From Prevotellaceae bacterium (GTDB lineage: Bacteria; Bacteroidota; Bacteroidia; Bacteroidales; UBA932): 5,009 nt of DNA. Under the pieces are notes generated by a model. It was not told where the DNA came from and ran no database searches. It saw only the letters and a list, made by a program, of their open reading frames with translations. The DNA lies in contig JAIRLC010000079.1 in NCBI GenBank assembly GCA_031259645.1, positions 1 to 5,009 of the forward strand, in the 5' to 3' direction. Every line of letters starts with the position of its first letter. Positions within the stretch are counted from its first letter, which is position 1. Of this stretch, positions 1 through 5,009 are shown piece by piece. The position numbers were made by a program, and so were the translations under genes.

Positions 1-401
1 AGGATATTGAACAACGACAGGGGAACGGCAATATATAAGACGCCCAGTAGCGTGTAGGCTACGGCCTGAAAGGGCTTTTCATCTTTTTGATACAGTTGGG
101 CAATCAGCAGCAGCAGTACAAAAATGGCTGCGGCCATGATTAATTCGCTTGCATCAAGCACGAGTGATTTACCTTGCAATAGTTGAAAACTCACGCTCCA
201 CAGGATTATACCGAGTGCGCCGCCTGCGGCTTTTTGCAACTTGTGTTTGCGCTCCAGCGTCATCTTGTAAAACTCGTGCAACATATTGGCCAGTAGAAAC
301 AGCATCAAACAGACGTATGGAATGGCGCCACCCAACAGGCCACCCACCATAACGCCAAGGAAGATAAGGCCACTGACAGTACGTATAACCAAATTCTTCA
401 T
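1..401 (-). CDS. cdsA: Phosphatidate cytidylyltransferase (CDP-diglyceride synthase), N-terminal part
   Basis: The product would convert phosphatidic acid and CTP to CDP-diacylglycerol, the precursor of the bacterial phospholipids, in the inner membrane. This reading comes from my own translation of the minus strand. It starts at ATG 401-399 and stays open to the window edge, giving 133 residues. The start [14 protein letters not shown], a hydrophobic pair of segments (about 7-24 and 26-40) and an EFY motif at 43-45 are typical of Bacteroidota CdsA. Further hydrophobic segments lie near 60-77, 86-103 and 115-133. The family signature near the C-terminus lies outside the window, so the active site cannot be checked. 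The start codon overlaps the ftsH stop as ATGA, so translation is probably coupled to ftsH and depends on its promoter. The identification rests on N-terminal sequence style, topology and the ftsH neighbour. Another polytopic membrane protein is possible but less likely. Confidence 0.85.
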   Translation of the reverse strand, partial: MKNLVIRTVSGLIFLGVMVGGLLGGAIPYVCLMLFLLANMLHEFYKMTLERKHKLQKAAGGALGIILWSVSFQLLQGKSLVLDASELIMAAAIFVLLLLIAQLYQKDEKPFQAVAYTLLGVLYIAVPLSLFNI

Positions 402-2368
402 AAAAGCTCGTGTGGGTTTGTATTTTTTCGTTTGCCGAATATATGTTCGAGGTCTTCGGAAAAAATCACCTCACGCTCCAGCAACAGTTCGGCTAATTGT
501 GTAAACAAGTCCATGTGTTGGATCAATATCGCTTTTGCTTTTTCATACGAAGCGTCGATGAGTTTTTTCACTTCGAGGTCTAACAATTCGGCGGTTTTCT
601 CGCTGTAAGGCCGGTTGAAGCCGTATTCATTCTGGCCGGTAGAGTCGTAATAACTGATGTTGCCCACCTTGTTGCTCATCCCGAAATACGACACCATGGC
701 GTAGGCCTGTTTCGTGATTTTTTCCAAATCATTCATTGCGCCGGTGGATATTTTTTTGAACACCAGTTCTTCGGCGGCGCGTCCGCCAAGGGTTGCCGCC
801 ATTTCGTCGAGCAGTTGCTCGGTGGTGGTGATTTGCCGTTCTTCGGGCAGGTACCACGCCGCGCCCAGCGCCCGGCCGCGCGGGATGATTGTTACTTTCA
901 GCAGCGGGTTGGCGTGTTCGAGCAGCCAGCTCACGGTGGCGTGTCCCGCTTCGTGGAAAGCAATGGTGCGTTTTTCTTCTTTCGTAATGATTTTGCTTTT
1001 GCGCTCCAGCCCGCCAATGATGCGGTCAACCGCATCGAGGAAGTCCTGTTTTTCGATGGTGCTTTTATTCTTGCGGGCGGCAATCAGCGCGGCCTCGTTG
1101 CAAACGTTGGCGATGTCGGCGCCCGAAAATCCGGGCGTTTGTTTGGCTAAGAAACTAATGTCGAAGCCGTCGGCTATTTTTAATCCGCGCAGGTGCACTT
1201 TAAAAATTTCGAGCCGTTCTCTCAGCTCCGGGAGGTCCACGTGAATTTGCCGGTCGAAGCGGCCTGCGCGCATCAAGGCCTTGTCGAGAATATCGGCGCG
1301 GTTGGTGGCCGCCAGTATGATGACGCCGCTGTTCGACCCGAAGCCGTCCATCTCGGTGAGCAGTTGGTTCAGCGTATTTTCCCGTTCGTCGTTGGAAGTA
1401 AATCCGCCGTTCTTGCTGCGTGCGCGTCCCACCGCGTCAATTTCATCAATGAACACGATGCACGGCGCTTTCTCTTTGGCTTGGCGGAACAGGTCGCGCA
1501 CCCGCGAGGCGCCCACGCCCACGAACATCTCCACAAAATCGGAGCCTGAGAGCGAAAAAAACGGCACATTGGCTTCGCCGGCCACCGCTTTCGCCAGCAG
1601 GGTTTTCCCTGTGCCCGGCGGGCCTACCAGCAGCGCGCCTTTCGGTATCTTGCCGCCCAGCTCGGTATATTTCTTCGGATTTTTCAGGAAATCCACAATT
1701 TCCATGATTTCCACTTTCGCCTCTTCCAGCCCGGCCACATCCTGAAACGTGATTTTGTTTTTGTGGTCTTTATCGAACAGTTGCGCTTTCGAGCGTCCCA
1801 CGCTGAATATCCCGCCGCCCGCAGTGCCTACGCCGCCCGACATCCGGCGGAACATGAACAGCCACACAAACAGCAACAGCGCTGGAAGAAACAGCCATTC
1901 GAGAATACGCCCGAAATAATCGCGCCGTTCGGCTGTTTCAATGCTGAACTTTTTGCCGTCGGGCAACTGCTGGCGCGCTTCCCCGAACTTCGTGTCGGCG
2001 TCGAACATGGAAGGAATTACGAAGTAAAATTGAGGCGCTACAATATGATCCGTTTCTTTAAAATTGAAGTATTTTTTATACTTGTACAAACTGTCTTTCT
2101 TTACAGACACCTCCACATGATTGAGGTTGGTGATCAACGTTATTTTTTCGATATCGCCGGCCGGCATCATTTGTTCTTTAACGTCGAGCCATTGTATTTG
2201 CACCGGATTATTGTCGTTGTTGAATACCCACAGGTAAAGCAGGAAGGATATAAGAATAAGGTATATCCATAGCGGATTGAAGCGCGGCTTCTTTCCGCCC
2301 GGCAGCGGATTACTCCCCTGTTTTTGGGGATTTTTAGGATTATTGGCATTTGGTAAAGTTCCGTTCAT
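398..2368 (-). CDS. ftsH: ATP-dependent zinc metalloprotease FtsH
   Basis: This 656-residue protein is a membrane-anchored AAA+ protease that extracts and degrades misfolded membrane proteins and some regulatory proteins; the family works as a hexamer. Domains in order are a Pro/Asn-rich cytoplasmic tail (1-31), TM1 (about 32-49), a periplasmic domain (about 50-155), TM2 (about 156-173), the AAA+ module and the peptidase. Visible motifs are Walker A GPPGTGKT (249-256), the pore loop MFVG (281-284), Walker B with D308-E309, the arginine fingers R370 and R373 in GRFDR, the zinc site HEAGH (472-476), and the likely third ligand D547 in GAMNDLEK. All key residues are present and the length is normal. 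ATG 2368 is chosen because the next methionines would remove TM1. An A-rich stretch precedes the start, with no Shine-Dalgarno site. It is the first gene of a minus-strand unit with cdsA. Confidence 0.98.
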   Translation of the reverse strand: MNGTLPNANNPKNPQKQGSNPLPGGKKPRFNPLWIYLILISFLLYLWVFNNDNNPVQIQWLDVKEQMMPAGDIEKITLITNLNHVEVSVKKDSLYKYKKYFNFKETDHIVAPQFYFVIPSMFDADTKFGEARQQLPDGKKFSIETAERRDYFGRILEWLFLPALLLFVWLFMFRRMSGGVGTAGGGIFSVGRSKAQLFDKDHKNKITFQDVAGLEEAKVEIMEIVDFLKNPKKYTELGGKIPKGALLVGPPGTGKTLLAKAVAGEANVPFFSLSGSDFVEMFVGVGASRVRDLFRQAKEKAPCIVFIDEIDAVGRARSKNGGFTSNDERENTLNQLLTEMDGFGSNSGVIILAATNRADILDKALMRAGRFDRQIHVDLPELRERLEIFKVHLRGLKIADGFDISFLAKQTPGFSGADIANVCNEAALIAARKNKSTIEKQDFLDAVDRIIGGLERKSKIITKEEKRTIAFHEAGHATVSWLLEHANPLLKVTIIPRGRALGAAWYLPEERQITTTEQLLDEMAATLGGRAAEELVFKKISTGAMNDLEKITKQAYAMVSYFGMSNKVGNISYYDSTGQNEYGFNRPYSEKTAELLDLEVKKLIDASYEKAKAILIQHMDLFTQLAELLLEREVIFSEDLEHIFGKRKNTNPHELL

Positions 2369-2379
2369 TGTTTTTTTGC

Positions 2380-2387
2380 TACTTTTG
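2380..2387 (+). promoter_or_regulatory. Putative -7 box for birA-rimO
   Basis: TACTTTTG matches TAnnTTTG and lies 60 bp before the birA start codon, which would put the transcription start near 2392-2394 and give a leader of about 55 nt. The corresponding -33 region would fall inside the first codons of ftsH, where I see no well-spaced TTG. A TTTG at 2349-2352 is too far away, at 27 bp. Confidence 0.45.
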
Positions 2388-2411
2388 TCGTATTATTTAG
2401 CCATAAAGTTG

Positions 2412-2419
2412 CAAAAGTA
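2412..2419 (-). promoter_or_regulatory. Putative -7 box for ftsH-cdsA
   Basis: Read on the minus strand this is TACTTTTG, identical to the box facing birA. It lies 43 bp before the ftsH start codon, which would give a leader of about 35-40 nt. The -33 position would fall just before the birA start codon. No TTG is visible there, so the promoter would be weak or would need an activator. Confidence 0.45.
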
Positions 2420-2447
2420 ATAAAAATAATGGAACTAATAACTTTTT

Positions 2448-3197
2448 ATGTTGAAAACGCCTGTTGAAAGCCCTGTAACATTCTTAGAGGAAACAGATTC
2501 TACGAATAACGAAGCCGCCCGTCATTTGCGCGAAGCGCCGCATGGCGCGGTGTGGGTGGCTGCGTTTCAACGGGCCGGCAAGGGACAGCAAGACAACCGT
2601 TGGGAGAGTGAAGCGGGGAAAAACCTTTTATTTTCGATATTGTTCCGGCCTGTGCGCTTCAGGGCCGAAGCCCAGTTTTTACTTTCGCAGGCGGCGTCGC
2701 TGGGCGTGTGCATGTACCTGCGTGACGAGGGACTGCCGGCGCTGATCAAATGGCCGAACGACATTTATGTGGGCGAAAAGAAAATCGCAGGCCTGTTGCT
2801 TGAGCATCATGTGTGCGGCGAATACATCAGCGCAACCATTGCCGGAGTGGGGCTCAACGTAAACCAGCAACATTTCGATACTGCGCCGCAAGCCACGTCC
2901 ATGTGCACCGTAATGAAAAAAGAATTTCACCTTCGCACAGTGCTGGAAGGCGTGCTTGCCGCTATTTTCCGTTACTGTGAAAGCGACTTCAACACCCTGC
3001 CTGCACAATACTTGAGCGTCCTGTACCGCTATCGCCGGTGGGCGTGGTATCAGGCCGGGGGCAACTGTTTCCGCGCGCAAATCACGGCAGTGGAGCCGGC
3101 AGGCGCCTTGCTGCTGGAGCATGAAGACGGCGCCGTTCATTCCTATTTACAAAAAAGTATCGTTTTTTTACCTCATGACTTTATTCCCGAAAATTAA
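2448..3197 (+). CDS. birA: Biotin--[acetyl-CoA-carboxylase] ligase, group I (no HTH domain)
   Basis: The 249-residue product activates biotin with ATP to biotinyl-5'-AMP and transfers it to the lysine of biotin carrier domains such as the acetyl-CoA carboxylase subunit BCCP, in the cytoplasm. Visible signatures are DSTN (17-20), the adenylate-binding loop GKGQQDNRW (44-52), SEAGKNL (54-60), the catalytic KWPND (101-105) with K101, GEKKIAGLLLE (109-119) and GVGLNVN (133-139), followed by a short C-terminal domain. There is no N-terminal winged helix, so it is unlikely to act as a biotin repressor as E. coli BirA does. ATG 2448 is the only plausible start, because an in-frame TAA lies 9 bp upstream. 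The loop aligned with E. coli GRGRRG reads GKGQQD, so the final Gly is Asp. The 3' end overlaps rimO by 23 bp. Confidence 0.95.
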   Translation: MLKTPVESPVTFLEETDSTNNEAARHLREAPHGAVWVAAFQRAGKGQQDNRWESEAGKNLLFSILFRPVRFRAEAQFLLSQAASLGVCMYLRDEGLPALIKWPNDIYVGEKKIAGLLLEHHVCGEYISATIAGVGLNVNQQHFDTAPQATSMCTVMKKEFHLRTVLEGVLAAIFRYCESDFNTLPAQYLSVLYRYRRWAWYQAGGNCFRAQITAVEPAGALLLEHEDGAVHSYLQKSIVFLPHDFIPEN

Positions 3198-4473
3198 TGT
3201 CGTCACACTGGGTTGCTCCAAAAATCTGGTGGACTCCGAACGATTGATGAAACAGCTCTCGGCCGCCGGCTACCGCGTGGTGCACGACAGCAACGACCCC
3301 GCGGCAAAAATCGTAATCATCAACACCTGCGGTTTTATCGGCGACGCCAAAAAAGAATCGATAGACGCCATCCTGTCGTTTGTGGCGGCGAAGAAGAAAA
3401 AGCGCATCCGCACCATTTACGTGTTCGGCTGCCTGTCGCAGCGCTACAGGGAGGACTTGCAGCGGGAAATACCCGAAGTTGACGCCTTTTTCGGCGTGGA
3501 CGAAGCCGGGAAAATACTGGCGGCGCTCCATGCGTTGTGGCAACCAGCCTTGCAACAGGCGCGGCAACTCACTACCCCGCCGCATTATGCGTATCTTAAA
3601 ATCTCCGAAGGCTGCAACTGGCGGTGTTCCTACTGCGCCATTCCCCTCATACGCGGCAACCACGTGTCGGTGCCGGAACAGCAGGTGCTCGACGAGGCCG
3701 CCGGCCTTGCCGCACAAGGCGTGAAAGAACTGCTGGTGGTGGCGCAGGACACGACATATTACGGCCTCGACCTCTATGGCCGGCGGCGAATTGCCGCGCT
3801 GTTACAGTCGCTTTCCGAAATAAAAGGTGTGGAGTGGATACGCCTCCACTACGCTTATCCCGCGCAGTTTCCCGAAGACCTGTTTGCTGTGCTGCGCGAC
3901 AATCCCAAGGTGTGCAAGTACATCGACATTCCCCTGCAACACGTGTCGGACACGGTGTTGCGCAACATGCGGCGGGGCATCGACGGCGTGCAGACACGGG
4001 CGTTGATTGAGCGCTTGCGGCGCGAGGTGCCCGGTATCGCCGTCCGCACCACGTTCATCGTGGGGCATCCCGGCGAAGACGAACAAGCGTTCGAGGCGCT
4101 GAAAACGTTCGTCCGCGACATGCAATTCGAACGGCTCGGCGTGTTTTGTTATTCCGAAGAAGAGGACACTTATGGCGCTAAACATTTCGAGGACGCCATC
4201 CCCGAGGCGGTGAAACAGTCCCGGCGCGAGGAACTCATGAGCCTTCAAAGAAACATTTCGGCGCAACAGTCCCTGTCGAAAATTGGTAAAATATATAAGG
4301 TGATTATCGACCGGCAGGAGGGCGAATACTTTGCAGGCCGCACGGAACACGATTCGCCGGAGGTGGATACGGAGGTATTTGTCAAAGCTGGCGGCCTTGT
4401 CGTTGGCCGGTTTTATGAGGTCAAGGTGGCCGCGGCCGGCGATTATGACCTTTATGCAACCTTAAACGCCTGA
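3175..4473 (+). CDS. rimO: Ribosomal protein S12 methylthiotransferase RimO
   Basis: RimO is a radical-SAM enzyme that adds a methylthio group to the conserved aspartate of ribosomal protein S12, using two [4Fe-4S] clusters. The predicted 432-residue protein has the N-terminal methylthiotransferase domain with cluster cysteines C14 (TLGCSKN), C52 (NTCGF) and C86 (VFGCLSQ). The radical-SAM core has CNWRCSYC, with C147, C151 and C154. Further motifs are QDTTYYG (191-197), DIPLQH (251-256) and YSEEEDTYGA (326-335), and a C-terminal TRAM domain spans about 365-430 with the RimO-like phrase GRTEHDSPEVD. The wording favours RimO over its tRNA-modifying relative MiaB. I chose ATG 3175 (MTLFPKINVV) because homologues begin close to the TLGCSKN motif. 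An in-frame ATG at 3121 would add 18 residues lying inside birA. The start lies 23 bp inside birA, without a Shine-Dalgarno site, suggesting translational coupling. Confidence 0.96.
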   Translation: MTLFPKINVVTLGCSKNLVDSERLMKQLSAAGYRVVHDSNDPAAKIVIINTCGFIGDAKKESIDAILSFVAAKKKKRIRTIYVFGCLSQRYREDLQREIPEVDAFFGVDEAGKILAALHALWQPALQQARQLTTPPHYAYLKISEGCNWRCSYCAIPLIRGNHVSVPEQQVLDEAAGLAAQGVKELLVVAQDTTYYGLDLYGRRRIAALLQSLSEIKGVEWIRLHYAYPAQFPEDLFAVLRDNPKVCKYIDIPLQHVSDTVLRNMRRGIDGVQTRALIERLRREVPGIAVRTTFIVGHPGEDEQAFEALKTFVRDMQFERLGVFCYSEEEDTYGAKHFEDAIPEAVKQSRREELMSLQRNISAQQSLSKIGKIYKVIIDRQEGEYFAGRTEHDSPEVDTEVFVKAGGLVVGRFYEVKVAAAGDYDLYATLNA

Positions 4474-4520
4474 AATAAAGCATCAAAAGCCCAAATTAGC
4501 ATATCTTAACAAAATTCTGC

Positions 4521-4550
4521 TTGCATTTCTGAAAAATGTGCTTATATTTG
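4521..4550 (+). promoter_or_regulatory. Bacteroidota-type promoter, TTG-N19-TATATTTG
   Basis: TTG at 4521-4523 is followed after exactly 19 bp by TATATTTG at 4543-4550. This fits the -33/-7 consensus known from Bacteroides and Flavobacterium (TTG or TTTG, then TAnnTTTG). Transcription would start near 4556-4558. A second -7 match, TATTTTTG at 4560-4567, lacks a -33 partner. It is the best promoter match I found in the window, yet it drives no recognisable gene inside it. Confidence 0.65.
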
Positions 4551-4659
4551 CATCGTTAATATTTTTGTTCTTTTTATTATTTGTTGGCGCTCGCTTTTAG
4601 TACTCTAGAAGAAGAAACATGAGAAATTTCCGAATATATCACGGAGGAATAAAGTTAGC

Positions 4660-4715
4660 GCCCACATTTTCCTTTTTTTCCCAGTTTATTTATTGTTGAA
4701 AAGACAAGTGTGGGC
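4660..4715 (+). other. Inverted repeat, GCCCACATTT / AAGTGTGGGC
   Basis: A 10-bp helix pairs 4660-4669 with 4706-4715, including one T-G wobble, around a 36-nt pyrimidine-rich loop. It is followed by CTAATTTATTTG, so it could act as a weak intrinsic terminator, although the loop is large for that. Three bases of its left arm (4660-4662) also belong to the upstream GGCGCT/AGCGCC helix, so the two cannot form fully together. Confidence 0.5.
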
Positions 4716-4735
4716 CTAATTTATTTGCTTGATAT

Positions 4736-4760
4736 TGGTTTCTCATGACCACTTCTTTTA
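4736..4760 (+). terminator. Possible weak intrinsic terminator
   Basis: TGGTT (4736-4740) pairs with GACCA (4747-4751), including one G-U wobble, around a 6-nt loop and is followed by CTTCTTTTA. The stem is only 5 bp, so it is a weak candidate. It is listed because it would close the proposed small transcript. Confidence 0.25.
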
Positions 4761-4799
4761 AAATAAATTGTTCTACGGGCTCGCGCTACGCTTATTCAG

Positions 4800-4834
4800 T
4801 TAAGAATTAACAATTAATAATTAATAATTAAGAA
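4800..4834. repeat. Heptamer tandem array, 5 x TTAANAA
   Basis: Five contiguous 7-bp units read TTAAGAA, TTAACAA, TTAATAA, TTAATAA and TTAAGAA. Only the fifth base varies (G, C, T, T, G). The last unit can pair with the start of the neighbouring octamer array: ATTAAGAA (4827-4834) and TTCTTAAT (4841-4848) form an 8-bp stem around TTATTT. Confidence 0.9.
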
Positions 4835-4842
4835 TTATTTTT

Positions 4843-4898
4843 CTTAATCGCTTAATCGCTTAATCGCTTAATTACTTAATTACTTAATTTCTTAATCA
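4843..4898. repeat. Octamer tandem array, 7 x CTTAATNN
   Basis: Seven contiguous 8-bp units read CTTAATCG three times, CTTAATTA twice, then CTTAATTT and CTTAATCA. The six-base core is invariant and the last two bases change in blocks, a pattern expected from slippage or unit duplication. The core CTTAA is the reverse complement of the TTAAG in the heptamer units, so the two arrays face each other. At its right end ATCAC (4895-4899) pairs with GTGAT (4906-4910) around a 6-nt loop. Confidence 0.92.
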
Positions 4899-4910
4899 CT
4901 GTGTGGTGAT

Positions 4911-4985
4911 AATAACAGCAAAAGATTGAAGATTGGAGTTCTTGTGGTTTGCTCTTCATGCTGCAATCTTTGATCTTTTGTTATT
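4911..4985 (+). repeat. Long AT-rich hairpin (imperfect inverted repeat)
   Basis: AATAACA (4911-4917) pairs with TGTTATT (4979-4985), and a 15-nt arm at 4921-4935 pairs with 4964-4978. A 3-nt bulge (GCA) lies on the left and the loop is 28 nt. The only two non-Watson-Crick positions in the long arm (TG at 4927-4928 and TG at 4971-4972) would be G-U pairs in a plus-strand RNA but A-C mismatches in a minus-strand RNA. A T-rich tail follows. It may be a terminator or part of an unidentified interspersed element. Confidence 0.7.
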
Positions 4986-5009
4986 ATTTTATATTTTAAA
5001 TATACAAAA

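Larger units (their letters stand above)
2369..2447. promoter_or_regulatory. Divergent ftsH/birA intergenic promoter region
   Basis: This 79-bp AT-rich gap separates the divergent starts of ftsH and birA and must carry the signals for both unless distant promoters are used. Two copies of TACTTTTG, each an exact match to the Bacteroidota -7 box TAnnTTTG, lie in opposite orientation with 24 bp between them. Neither has a clear TTG or TTTG -33 element at the usual 17-23 bp spacing. Assignment therefore rests on the -7 boxes and the gene layout alone. Confidence 0.6.
4557..4760 (+). ncRNA. Candidate small structured RNA, family not recognised
   Basis: This is the stretch that would be transcribed from the promoter at 4521-4550, up to a small hairpin with a T-rich tail. 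It can form GGCGCT (4586-4591) with AGCGCC (4657-4662), or alternatively a 10-bp helix of 4660-4669 with 4706-4715. Its length of about 200 nt and stand-alone promoter would suit a small RNA such as 6S RNA, but I could not fold it into the long 6S hairpin with a central bubble. It lacks the hallmarks of tmRNA, RNase P RNA or SRP RNA. A 26-codon frame (ATG 4619 to TGA 4699, start MRNFRIYHGG) lies inside; it could be a leader peptide, a gene remnant or chance. The boundaries are inferred. Confidence 0.25.
4474..5009. other. Gene-free AT-rich intergenic region with promoter, repeats and hairpins
   Basis: No reading frame of useful length is open here on either strand, and base composition drops abruptly to AT-rich after the rimO stop. 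No clear intrinsic terminator follows rimO directly. The region holds a promoter match, a stretch able to fold as RNA, two short tandem arrays and an AT-rich hairpin, listed separately. A GC-rich island, CGGGCTCGCGCTACGC at 4776-4791, stands out just before the repeats; I cannot assign a function to it. Confidence 0.8.

Noticed and set aside
714..1244. Long open frame on the plus strand opposite ftsH
   Set aside because: It lies wholly antisense to conserved AAA+ and protease codons, and its Ser/Arg/Ala-rich translation resembles no family I know; it is a by-product of ftsH codon use.
3121..3174. Extended RimO N-terminus from ATG 3121
   Set aside because: The extra 18 residues lie within birA codons and precede the usual RimO start near TLGCSKN, so the shorter form is preferred.
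3802..4350. 182-residue minus-strand frame opposite rimO
   Set aside because: It is antisense to the well-supported radical-SAM and TRAM-linking part of RimO. The GC-rich codons there keep opposite frames open by chance.
4523..4540. Terminator for rimO formed by CATTT / AAATG
   Set aside because: The stem is five AT-rich pairs overlapping the promoter match, and no T-run follows.
4641..4650. GGAGGA at 4643-4648 as a Shine-Dalgarno site
   Set aside because: No ATG or GTG follows at a useful distance, and Bacteroidota rarely rely on such sites.
4843..4898. CRISPR-like array
   Set aside because: The units are 8 bp, directly contiguous and without spacers, so this is a simple tandem repeat.
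4870..4958. Minus-strand mini-frame from ATG near 4958 (27 codons)
   Set aside because: It runs through the hairpin arm and ends inside the octamer array; its translation is low in information and has no supporting context.

Overview
The window looks like the chromosome of a member of the Bacteroidota, probably of the Bacteroidales type. The FtsH and CdsA sequences have the phylum's characteristic wording (for example [13 protein letters not shown] and [11 protein letters not shown] in FtsH). None of the four genes has a purine-rich Shine-Dalgarno site at a useful distance. Several matches to the phylum's own -7 promoter box (TAnnTTTG) occur between genes. The coding DNA is fairly GC-rich, whereas the DNA between genes is strikingly AT-rich.

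Left part (1-2368, minus strand): ftsH, a complete membrane AAA+ zinc protease, is followed by cdsA, phosphatidate cytidylyltransferase. The two overlap by four bases (ATGA). Only the first 133 residues of CdsA are inside the window. Both act in the inner membrane, one in membrane-protein quality control and the other in phospholipid precursor synthesis.

Middle (2369-2447): a 79-bp divergent intergenic region carries two identical TACTTTTG boxes in inverted orientation, one aimed at ftsH and one at birA.

Right part (2448-4473, plus strand): birA, a stand-alone biotin-protein ligase without a DNA-binding domain, overlaps by 23 bp with rimO, the radical-SAM methylthiotransferase of ribosomal protein S12. 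Both modify other proteins after translation, and the overlap suggests coupled translation.

Distal part (4474-5009): 536 bp with no convincing protein gene. It holds a good Bacteroidota promoter match (TTG-N19-TATATTTG), a stretch of about 200 nt that may be a small structured RNA, five heptamer repeats (TTAANAA) next to seven octamer repeats (CTTAATNN) in opposing sense, and a long AT-rich hairpin. This is the only part not explained by ordinary housekeeping genes. I found no firm evidence of a new defence or mobile system; the best leads are the possible small RNA and the paired repeat arrays.
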